A stretch of DNA of 37,044 nucleotides from an uncultured Gammaproteobacteria bacterium (GTDB taxonomy: Bacteria > Pseudomonadota > Gammaproteobacteria > Enterobacterales > Psychrobiaceae), in assembly GCA_937139475.1 (NCBI GenBank), contig CAKZQF010000187.1, forward strand, positions 1 to 37,044, read 5' to 3'. A program made the position numbers and the translations under genes. Shown here piece after piece: positions 17,217 through 24,526 of the stretch. The first letter of the stretch is position 1; every line of letters starts with the position of its first letter. The notes beneath the pieces are model-generated. The model searched no databases and was not told the DNA's origin. It saw only the letters and a program-made list of their open reading frames with translations.

Positions 17217-18695
17217 CTAGAGTGAATGACCATATTTTTGGGTTGTTCCGCCATCAGCTGTTACTGGTGCGGCAGCTGAGGTTGTCGCTTGCTCATTTGG
17301 GTTAACCTGAGCGGATGTTCTTTTTTTAGTCATTTCACCGAGTAGGTAAAACTCAACATCAGATGGCGTTACAAAACCATCGGTTGGTAAGGTAATATCC
17401 TGGCGGTTAAACGGGCGAACTAATTTAGGCGTCACAAGAATAACGAGTTCAGTTTGACCACTGCGAAAGCTTTGGCTGGTAAACAGTTGTCCAAGCACTG
17501 GTATGTCGCCAAGCCCAGGAATTTTATCGACATTTTCGCGTAAGTTATCGCTAATCAATCCGCTAATCGCTATGGTTTGGCCATCACCGAGCTCAACTGT
17601 TGTAGAGGTTGTTCGCTTGACAATAGATGGCACAACGAGTGACGTTGAGGTTTGATTTGTACCTAAGGTAAGTGAGTTTGAGTTGCTTAACTCGCTCACC
17701 ATAACGTTAAGATTTAAGTTGATTTGACCCGAGTCTAATACAGTTGGTACAAACTTAATGCCGACCCCAAAATCTCTAAACCTGATGGTGGTAGCGCCAT
17801 TATTTTGCGGCACTGGGATGGGGAATTCGCCCCCCGATAAGAATTCGGCTTGTTGGCCGCTAAGTGCGGTTAAAGTTGGTTCTGCAAGCACTTTGGCTAA
17901 TCCGTTTTGCTTGGCGATATCGATGGCAAAGTTCATTAGCAGATCGTTGTTAACGTATTGTGCCAACAGGCCACGGTTATTTAGAAAGACATCGGAGAAT
18001 ACGCCACCTGGTGATGTGCCAAAATTGCCACCGCCACCCGCGATACCACCAGACAAATGTGAACCTTGGTCGTAGATAAAAAAGTCGACTTCAAATTGCT
18101 TGGCGACATCACGCTGAATCTCGGCGACAACAACTTCCAGTGTTACCTGATGCGCACCGCCAACCGTCATCATATTGAGTACAGAGCTTTTACGTTTACC
18201 AACTGTTGCGGCATCGGCATATCCCTTAGCCAAGTCTAATGCGGTGCTGAGCTTATTGAGGTTGGATGTTTGCCCACTAATCAACAATTGCCCCTGAGAT
18301 GTTTGAACGGCTAATTTTTGTTGTGGCAAAAATTGATGTAGGCGTGCCTTTAGGCCATTTAGATCATGTGTGATTTCTATATCAATCACATCGACTAAAC
18401 GGTCATCCTTGTCCCATGCCATAATATTGGTGCTGCCAAGCGATTTACCTAAAATGTAAAGTTCATTGTTCGGTAACAATTTAATATCGGCAATGCTTGG
18501 ATTACCGACTGAGACTCGGTGCAGAGCCTTACCAAGCTTTAAATTGCGCGATTTGAAAATTGGAATTAGCTTGATGTCTTTATTTATCCCAGTTGGCCCA
18601 CCTGAGAACGCATTAAAGCTGGTGACACTGAGAGTAAGACACAGGGCAATAAAAAAACATCCAAGTCTGCTACTCCAAGAAATAGAGTGTAACAT
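17217..18695 (-). CDS. cpaC: CpaC/RcpA outer-membrane secretin of the Tad system
   Basis: This protein forms the outer-membrane channel for the Flp pilus. The 492 residues begin with a signal peptide (about 1-31). The pilus-formation N-terminal domain follows (about 35-110; KALHRVSVGNPSIADIKLLPNNELYILGKSLGSTNI), then a BON-like region (about 110-165). The secretin domain spans about 175-430 (VTLEVVVAEIQRDVAKQFEVDF, GGEFPIPVPQ, FGVGIKFVPTVLDSGQINLNLNVMVSEL, GLGDIPVLGQLF). AAGGAG precedes the ATG. The gene follows cpaB by 37 nt. Confidence 0.93.
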   Translation of the reverse strand: MLHSISWSSRLGCFFIALCLTLSVTSFNAFSGGPTGINKDIKLIPIFKSRNLKLGKALHRVSVGNPSIADIKLLPNNELYILGKSLGSTNIMAWDKDDRLVDVIDIEITHDLNGLKARLHQFLPQQKLAVQTSQGQLLISGQTSNLNKLSTALDLAKGYADAATVGKRKSSVLNMMTVGGAHQVTLEVVVAEIQRDVAKQFEVDFFIYDQGSHLSGGIAGGGGNFGTSPGGVFSDVFLNNRGLLAQYVNNDLLMNFAIDIAKQNGLAKVLAEPTLTALSGQQAEFLSGGEFPIPVPQNNGATTIRFRDFGVGIKFVPTVLDSGQINLNLNVMVSELSNSNSLTLGTNQTSTSLVVPSIVKRTTSTTVELGDGQTIAISGLISDNLRENVDKIPGLGDIPVLGQLFTSQSFRSGQTELVILVTPKLVRPFNRQDITLPTDGFVTPSDVEFYLLGEMTKKRTSAQVNPNEQATTSAAAPVTADGGTTQKYGHSL

Positions 18696-18732
18696 AATGA
18701 TCTCCTTGAAAATCTTATTTGGTGTAATCGTG

Positions 18733-19548
18733 CTATTGGGTTACTTTTACTTCTTGTTCTTTAATTCCTTTGATCAGATAAACTTTTGACTTTTGTGCTC
18801 TGGCATAATGCACCACCTGTTTTTTCGGTGCGGCGGCAATAACCACTGGTTTAGGGGCAGGCTTTTTAACCGGCGGATTAACTTCATCTAACGCTACTGG
18901 CGCCTGATCATTGGGGTTACGTAAAGCTAATTGCAATGATCCTCTGCCTTTTGCCTGCATTAAGGTCTCTGCCTGATCCAGGTTGACCTCTAAGGTGACT
19001 GCACGCACTAGTGTTGGCTTATTTTCATCGTTAGAGGCACGTTGGTCGATGGCTAATATTTTAATATTGGCCAATACCACATCGGTCCTATATTTTTTTG
19101 ACTTCTTATATAAATTAAGCACGTCTACTCGATTGCCTGGTAATAAGAAACCTGCAACCCCTACGACATCATTAACGCGAATTGTAATGGCGCGCATATG
19201 TGGTGAGATAAGGCTAGCCAAGGTACTCCCTTCGCCTTTTTTGACCGTACGTTCAGTGCGTAATATCTCGCCTTGGTAAAGTCGCTGTTTAGCGATTAAA
19301 CCTTCAGCCTCTTTTAACTTGGTGATACTACCTTGGGGAATTAGCTCCTGTGGCACATTACGCAGGGCCAAGTGCTTTCGTTCGATGATGGTCCCTAAGG
19401 TTACATTGGTAGCCATCGTCACAACCATATTGGATTTTGTCGTCACCGGTGCCGTATTATTTTGGGCCAACCAATTTTGAGCAAGGTAAACAGCACCCAC
19501 TCCAAATATGAGGGACAACAAGACAAAAAGTGTCGTTTTACTGTTCAT
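18733..19548 (-). CDS. cpaB: CpaB/RcpC Flp pilus assembly protein (SAF domain)
   Basis: The 271-residue protein has one N-terminal membrane helix (about 5-25), then a SAF domain (about 45-105; VTLGTIIERKHLALRNVPQELIPQGSI) and a RcpC-type domain (ITIRVNDVVGVAGFLLPGNRVDVL). RcpC/CpaB proteins are periplasmic components that work with the secretin. The C-terminal 55 residues are rich in Pro, Lys and Ala and probably disordered, which might suit peptidoglycan contact. AGGAGC precedes the ATG. Confidence 0.92.
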   Translation of the reverse strand: MNSKTTLFVLLSLIFGVGAVYLAQNWLAQNNTAPVTTKSNMVVTMATNVTLGTIIERKHLALRNVPQELIPQGSITKLKEAEGLIAKQRLYQGEILRTERTVKKGEGSTLASLISPHMRAITIRVNDVVGVAGFLLPGNRVDVLNLYKKSKKYRTDVVLANIKILAIDQRASNDENKPTLVRAVTLEVNLDQAETLMQAKGRGSLQLALRNPNDQAPVALDEVNPPVKKPAPKPVVIAAAPKKQVVHYARAQKSKVYLIKGIKEQEVKVTQ

Positions 19549-19604
19549 GATATGCTCCTATGGGTAATCTTTATCTCGTACGGTGCGCTATCTCATACCG
19601 TTGA

Positions 19605-20927
19605 TTATTTTACAAAGTATGCTGACCACGCTGCCTGTATCATCTCTTCAGTGACGAAGGGATCTAAAGTCATAAACTTGATTTTATCTGAGATAATTCC
19701 AAGTAAATCTCTTGGGTAGCATGGCAGCAATGGGCGTTCTTCCCGCTGATGATAATGTTCGATTAAGTGTTGATAAACTTGGTTACTGCATTGCAGTTTT
19801 AGGTCGCTACAGACTTCAAACCATATGCTGCGATATAACGGCTCAGTCATCGGCTCAAACTCAATCTTGTAACCTAGGCGACGTAAAAATGCTTCATCAA
19901 CTAACTCTTGTGGCTTAAGGTTGGTTGAAAAAATTAAGATCAATGCAAAGGGGATCTCAAAGTGCTCACCGCTGGGTAACGCCAAAAAGTCCCGTCGCTC
20001 TTCCATCGGGATGATCCAACGATTGAATAGTTGTTTTGGGCTAATTTTTTGTCGACCCAAATCGTCAATGAGCAAGATTCCATTGTTTGCTTTGAGCTGT
20101 AACGGCGCTGTATAAGTTTTGCTTTGTGGATCATATTTAACTTCTAACATATCAGCGGTTAATTCGCCGCCAGTGATCCTTAACGGCCGACGGCATTTTA
20201 GCCAACGGGGATCATGTCCTTTGGTCAGTTGGAGCTGGTTACTTGATTCCGACTCATCAACCTTTTCATGCAGCTCGGCATCAAACAGTTGAATGATTTC
20301 ATTTTTAATTGCAATGGCGTAGGGAATGAGAATCGTGTCACCAAAGAGGCTATTAAGATGGCGACAAACGTAGCTTTTTCCTGTCCCCGCAGCGCCGTAA
20401 ATAAGAATTGGACGATTAGAGTTAAGTGCTGGTCCTATTTGGAAAATGATGTTGCTGGGTAAGTTTATATCGCGATATGCCTCGGTTAACGTGGCGTAAG
20501 TCACGGTATTGCTAAGGCTTGATTGATTATGGCAAATGGGGGAATACTGTTCTAATGGTACTGGTGCCAAGCCGACATAGCCGCTGCGAGCTAGCGCCTG
20601 TCTTGCAAATGCTTCACCGGCCTGGTTTAGTGCAAATCTCATTTGCTCATCGCCAGTTGATTGTCTGTTTTCTACCCAGGCAAGAGATTTGGCTGCATCG
20701 AGTAAATGCTGGATTACACCGCCAGAAACACCAAGAAGCTTGACCAGTTGCTCTCTTGTTAACACACCATTGGATAATAAATGCTTGGCCAGTAGTTCTA
20801 GCAATAATGATTCTGATAAGCCTGTCTGTTCAATATTTGTTGCTCGCGGCGCTGCCGCTGAGAAAGGGCACACTACCTCATCGACGGGCTGATTTGACAA
20901 GGCTTGTTCGGTTGATGAATTTAACAT
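19605..20927 (-). CDS. Winged-helix AAA+ ATPase embedded in the Tad operon
   Basis: This 440-residue protein of unassigned role has an N-terminal winged-helix-like region (about 40-105; LLLELLAKHLLSNGVLTREQLVKLLGVSGGVIQHLLD). A single AAA+ domain follows, with Walker A GAAGTGKS at 178-185, Walker B GILLIDD near 283-289, a sensor-1-like IFSTNL at about 332-337 and candidate arginine fingers RR near 349-350. It resembles MoxR-like or chaperone-type AAA+ ATPases rather than TadA-type traffic ATPases. The frame opens at 21005, but AGGGAGC precedes the ATG at 20927, which lies only 2 nt after the prepilin peptidase stop, so this start is used. Classical Tad loci have no such gene between tadV and rcpC. 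A role in remodelling or controlling pilus assembly is inference. Confidence 0.8.
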   Translation of the reverse strand: MLNSSTEQALSNQPVDEVVCPFSAAAPRATNIEQTGLSESLLLELLAKHLLSNGVLTREQLVKLLGVSGGVIQHLLDAAKSLAWVENRQSTGDEQMRFALNQAGEAFARQALARSGYVGLAPVPLEQYSPICHNQSSLSNTVTYATLTEAYRDINLPSNIIFQIGPALNSNRPILIYGAAGTGKSYVCRHLNSLFGDTILIPYAIAIKNEIIQLFDAELHEKVDESESSNQLQLTKGHDPRWLKCRRPLRITGGELTADMLEVKYDPQSKTYTAPLQLKANNGILLIDDLGRQKISPKQLFNRWIIPMEERRDFLALPSGEHFEIPFALILIFSTNLKPQELVDEAFLRRLGYKIEFEPMTEPLYRSIWFEVCSDLKLQCSNQVYQHLIEHYHQREERPLLPCYPRDLLGIISDKIKFMTLDPFVTEEMIQAAWSAYFVK

Positions 20928-20929
20928 TT

Positions 20930-21496
20930 TTAGCTCCCTAAATATTGAGCCCATTGGGCGTATATGTGAGTAATATCTAGGTTGATAACACAGGCGATAA
21001 CCCAACCTAGCCCAAGAGCAGGGGCATACGGGATTCTTTGCCCCGCCGCCTCATCACTTTCAGGCTTAAAATAATGTCGAAGGTAAATACAATCCCAATA
21101 ACGTTTGCACGTTTTTTTGATGCCTGTTAGGCCGGTTCTCCAGATTATGAGTAAAAGACTTGTTACCGTACCGGCAGCAATACCGTAGAGTAAGCTCCAG
21201 AACAATAGCATTGGGCCGATCAATGCACCGATACCCATCATTAGCTTAATATCGCCAGCCCCAAGCACTCGAAAAACAAAGGCTGGGATTAAAATCGTAA
21301 AGGCAAGTGATAGCCCATAAAATGAATTTAAGAATCCATGCACATGACCGTAATAGGTGTTTAAAGTCAGGCCAATAATAATCGCCATTAAGCAAAGTTT
21401 ATTGGGAATCTTTTCGTGTAGTAGGTCATTGATTATTGCGGCGATAAAAAAAACGCAGGCTAGCAATATTTGTAAAGGTAATAGAATATCACTCAT
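20930..21496 (-). CDS. cpaA: TadV/CpaA prepilin peptidase (A24 family)
   Basis: This inner-membrane aspartyl protease cleaves the leader of Flp and of the TadE/F pseudopilins. The 188-residue protein has multiple membrane helices and both catalytic aspartates in context: Asp24 in AIINDLLHEKIPN and Asp82 in the GAGDIKLMMGIG motif. The C-terminal RIPYAPALGLG is typical of the family. It lacks the N-terminal methyltransferase domain of PilD, as expected for TadV. It stands between the pilin gene (79 nt) and the AAA+ gene (2 nt). Confidence 0.93.
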   Translation of the reverse strand: MSDILLPLQILLACVFFIAAIINDLLHEKIPNKLCLMAIIIGLTLNTYYGHVHGFLNSFYGLSLAFTILIPAFVFRVLGAGDIKLMMGIGALIGPMLLFWSLLYGIAAGTVTSLLLIIWRTGLTGIKKTCKRYWDCIYLRHYFKPESDEAAGQRIPYAPALGLGWVIACVINLDITHIYAQWAQYLGS

Positions 21497-21575
21497 AATC
21501 GTCCCTGTTACGCGTCTTTAAGAAGTGAAGCCCACTATTGACCGTGGGCACTCAGTATTACAATGGCTAGATTGG

Positions 21576-21770
21576 CTAAGCGCCGCAATTGGTGCTTGCG
21601 CCGTTTACAGCTGCGCCTAAGCATTCTATTTTAGTGGTTGCATTGTCTCCTAGTGTATTAAAAGCGGCGATCATGCCACCAACAACTAATCCGCCAGCGA
21701 TAGCATACTCAACTGCTGTTAAGCCACTTTCATCTTCAATAAAATCATTAACCAATTTTTTGAGTTCCAT
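21576..21770 (-). CDS. flp: Flp major pilin
   Basis: The 64-residue Flp/Fap prepilin has leader MELKKLVNDFIEDESG, with cleavage after Gly16. The mature start is LTAVEYA with Glu at +5 and a Tyr beside it, as in all Flp pilins. A hydrophobic helix (about 22-42) and a short C-terminal part follow. Two cysteines (IECLG and NCGA) could form a C-terminal disulfide. GGAG is well spaced before the ATG. It is the first gene of the leftward Tad operon and the only pilin gene seen. Confidence 0.95.
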   Translation of the reverse strand: MELKKLVNDFIEDESGLTAVEYAIAGGLVVGGMIAAFNTLGDNATTKIECLGAAVNGASTNCGA

Positions 21771-21796
21771 AATAAATCTCCATAATGTTTAGTTGT

Positions 21797-22604
21797 TTAG
21801 CTATTTAATCAGGTAAGAGAATAAGCTCATTGGCAATGATTTTATTGTGTCTGAGTTTATGTCGTTTGTTACCAAATCAAAGTGCAAATTAAATATAGCA
21901 GTTTGGGTTATTGGTATTTGAGTGATTAATTTAGTGATCTAATTGAGCGCCTAAAGAGGGGAAATCGGCTGATTTTATTGAGTTAAAGGCTGCTCGGAAT
22001 ATGAGCAAAATATCTTAAAAGTAGAGATGCTTGATCGTTGCTTTATGGTGGGGATATTAGCGTAAAATGACGCTTAAATACTGAAAAATAGTAAAATTGA
22101 AGCGAAAAGCAATCATTTTTGCTTATTTGGGTATCCAGAAATGAGTAGTTTTAATTAGTATAACAGAAGCATTTTCGTGACCCCTTGTTAAAACAAATAG
22201 GCAGAACATAGATTAGTGGGCAGACTATTAACTAGTAATTAAGGCTTAATTGGATCACATAATTAATCACCATTTATTGTGTAAAACAGCTTGGCAGGAC
22301 AATAATAAGTGCGTTACTAGTTGTTATCGTGAACTTTTGGATTGGCTCTTAATTTTTAGTCATGATAAAACAGCTGTATTAAGGCTAAGCATTAACCAAA
22401 ATAGTCTAAATTTAGGCAAGTGCAGTTGATGAATGCGATAGTTTATAACAATAGCAGGCTTAATAAATTATCTTTATCGACAGGGTGAATATTTCTAGCT
22501 GCCGATGTTAATTTAGTGATCTGTTTCCCCGCAATGGATTGGCCACACGGGGAAATACAAGATGACGTTAGAACAGATGATTGCTTTGTGGCTAGTGAGC
22601 CGTG
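21797..22604. other. Long non-coding interval upstream of the Tad operon
   Basis: About 800 nt without a credible gene separate the flp start from the helix-turn-helix gene. It is AT-rich with many stops in all frames. It should contain the Tad promoter, reading leftward, but no strong consensus could be fixed by eye. It also holds a 15-bp repeat (TTAATTTAGTGATCT at 21926-21940 and 22508-22522) and the hairpin at 22524-22555. No remnant of an IS630 DDE catalytic domain was seen next to the helix-turn-helix gene. Confidence 0.6.
22524..22555. other. Perfect 8-bp inverted repeat past the HTH gene
   Basis: TTTCCCCG (22524-22531) and CGGGGAAA (22548-22555) flank a 16-nt spacer that contains a further TGG/CCA pairing. 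It lies 50-80 nt beyond the stop of the leftward gene 22605-23039. It may act as a factor-independent stop or an operator, but no T-run follows on either strand. Confidence 0.4.
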
Positions 22605-23039
22605 CTAGAGCATGCGAAGGAGGTGTGTCTTTAATGAGTAACCAAGTCGATTTAACAGTCTATAAATAGCTGTTTTTTCGTACATTACCCCAAATTTATT
22701 AAAGATAAATAACTGAATATCTTTACCATGTAATTGGTGACTATCATTCTTTAAAGACTTATCTAAAAAGAGTTTTAATTGGGCCTGTTGTGAATCGTCT
22801 AAGGCGGGGGGCCTTCCTGGGTGTTTTTTTTCTTTTAGTCCATTAATGCCCTGAGTTAGGTAGGCACTAATCCACCGATTAACGCTAGTACGGCTAACTT
22901 TGAGGAAACTTGCTATCTGGTAACGCGATTTTCCTTCAATGAAATGAGTTACGGCCAAAAGCTTTAATCTCATTCTGGCGTTTTGCTCATACTTGAGTCG
23001 TGTATAAACTTCAGCATGTTGCTTACTTAGATCGGGCAT
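22605..23039 (-). CDS. Stand-alone helix-turn-helix protein resembling the N-terminal half of IS630 transposases
   Basis: The 144 residues comprise a helix-turn-helix (about 30-65; KSRYQIASFLKVSRTSVNRWISAYL), a GRPP linker (HPGRPPALD, about 74-82) and a winged helix (about 85-140; LHGKDIQLFIFNKFGVMYEKTAIYRLLNRLGYSLK). This is the DNA-binding module of IS630/Tc1-like transposases. No DDE catalytic part or terminal inverted repeat is visible. The ATG is 2 nt after the stop of the L,D-transpeptidase gene, and its AGGAG ribosome site lies inside that gene's last codons, so translation is coupled. It may be a truncated transposase fused into the operon or a domesticated regulator. Confidence 0.7.
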   Translation of the reverse strand: MPDLSKQHAEVYTRLKYEQNARMRLKLLAVTHFIEGKSRYQIASFLKVSRTSVNRWISAYLTQGINGLKEKKHPGRPPALDDSQQAQLKLFLDKSLKNDSHQLHGKDIQLFIFNKFGVMYEKTAIYRLLNRLGYSLKTHLLRML

Positions 23040-23041
23040 AG

Positions 23042-24460
23042 TTATACTCCTGCATCTAGTTGGTAAATGTCTGGTCTAAATTGAAGCGTTCCTTGGGCGT
23101 CTACCCAACTGGTATGGTAGGTAATAAAAACCGCCAACGGCTTGGTCAAGCGATGGGTTCGGGTGACTCGAGGGCGCTTGGTAACATCAAATCGTTCACT
23201 ATTTTGGGGCTTGTCTTTTGCCAAAATATAACGACTTAGGTTGGCTGCGTCCTTTAATCTGATACAGCCATGACTAAGTGCCCGTTGTTTTTTAGCAAAT
23301 AAGTGTTTGGCGGGCGTGTCATGAAGGTAAATAGCCTGCTGATTTGGAATGGTAAATTTGAATTTACCTAATGCATTTTTTGGACCTGGAGCTTGCACCA
23401 AACGATAATCTTTTAACAGACTTTTGAGCTGTGAGCTGGTGGTATTAGGGATGGGTATTGATTCAGCTGAACCCTTGTGTAATTTGAACGCCTGATATTT
23501 AAGATAGCTGGGGTGTTTATGGTGTAAAGGGAGTAATTCATCTCTAATAATCGAAAACGGTGGAGTCCAGGTTGGGTTAATGGTCAGGTGAGTTAACTTG
23601 GTCGTCATCACTGGCGTTTTGGATTTCGGTTTCCCTACGATGACCGGCATGTTGATCATTAGTTGCTGTTGTTCATACAGTTTCAGCGAATACTCTGGCA
23701 GGTTCACCCATAAGTAATCAGATGGTAACTGCTTAGGTAGTTGCAACCAGCGCCACAAATTTTTCTGCATTAACGCCAGGCGCATCAAGGGAGTTTTGTT
23801 TAGCTGTGCAATGGTTATTTTGTTTAGTTCACCGGTGTTATCAATGCCATGACGTTGCTGAAATAATTTAACTCCTTCAATCAACTTGGGATCAAAGATA
23901 CCTTGACGATATTTTGAACTTGAAGATGGTGCTAAATCTCCCAATATGGTTAATCGAGTCCGCAGGTCTTCGATTGCTTTGTTTCTTTGCCCTAGCGAGT
24001 AGCTCCCTTCAGCCAATGGGGGCCAGGCGTAATTTACCAGTGTTCGATAGTATTGCATCATTGAGCGCAGTTTTGTTACCTGATTAAATCGCGGAAAGAG
24101 GTTATCAACATAATGTGATAACTGGGTTAAACTGATATCCGCCGTTAATAATGTTGGTGAACGATTGGCCTTTTTAGCCTGAATAATAATGAATTCGTTG
24201 GTTTCTTTAATTAGCTGGGCCTTGGTTTTATTGTCTATCGCATTGCTTGATGTATTCGCCAAGCCTAAATCTCGACGCCATTGCTGCAAAGTCACTGCGA
24301 TTAATGATTTCTTCGCAGCATTGTTCTGCTGCCCTATCATTGATGGTGAGCTGTTAACAGATTGAGTCTGCCCAGCAGAGTGTGAGGTTGTGGTGCTACA
24401 ACCAGTAATGAATATTCCTATAAAACTACCTAATACTGTTAACCTAATGAATCTATCCAT
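23042..24460 (-). CDS. Lipoprotein murein L,D-transpeptidase (YcbB/LdtD-like, YkuD domain)
   Basis: This enzyme makes 3-3 peptidoglycan cross-links or attaches proteins to murein, in the periplasm. The 472 residues start with a lipoprotein signal (GIFITGC, Cys21). A helical scaffold region (about 60-175) and a peptidoglycan-binding-1-like motif (about 195-235; FDPKLIEGVKLFQQRHGIDNTGELNKITIAQLN) follow. The YkuD domain is at about 255-420, with the catalytic motif SHGCIRL and Cys399. Size and layout match the LdtD family, which is usually 550-620 residues in enterics and shorter here. E. coli YcbB is anchored by a membrane helix, whereas this one has a lipobox. It ends 2 nt before the helix-turn-helix gene. 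Confidence 0.88.
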   Translation of the reverse strand: MDRFIRLTVLGSFIGIFITGCSTTTSHSAGQTQSVNSSPSMIGQQNNAAKKSLIAVTLQQWRRDLGLANTSSNAIDNKTKAQLIKETNEFIIIQAKKANRSPTLLTADISLTQLSHYVDNLFPRFNQVTKLRSMMQYYRTLVNYAWPPLAEGSYSLGQRNKAIEDLRTRLTILGDLAPSSSSKYRQGIFDPKLIEGVKLFQQRHGIDNTGELNKITIAQLNKTPLMRLALMQKNLWRWLQLPKQLPSDYLWVNLPEYSLKLYEQQQLMINMPVIVGKPKSKTPVMTTKLTHLTINPTWTPPFSIIRDELLPLHHKHPSYLKYQAFKLHKGSAESIPIPNTTSSQLKSLLKDYRLVQAPGPKNALGKFKFTIPNQQAIYLHDTPAKHLFAKKQRALSHGCIRLKDAANLSRYILAKDKPQNSERFDVTKRPRVTRTHRLTKPLAVFITYHTSWVDAQGTLQFRPDIYQLDAGV

Positions 24461-24526
24461 AGCAATATCCGTTAGTTAATCAATTGATTATTGTGTTCTT
24501 ATCTACATTTGGAGTTGCAGCATTTA

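Noticed and set aside
21926..22522. The 15-bp repeats TTAATTTAGTGATCT as ends of a mobile element
   Set aside because: They are in direct orientation, no coding or inverted termini lie between them, and a 15-bp match in AT-rich DNA of this size is not strong evidence alone.
22605..23039. A complete IS630-family insertion sequence
   Set aside because: Only the DNA-binding half is present. No DDE domain, terminal inverted repeats or TA target duplication could be found on either side.
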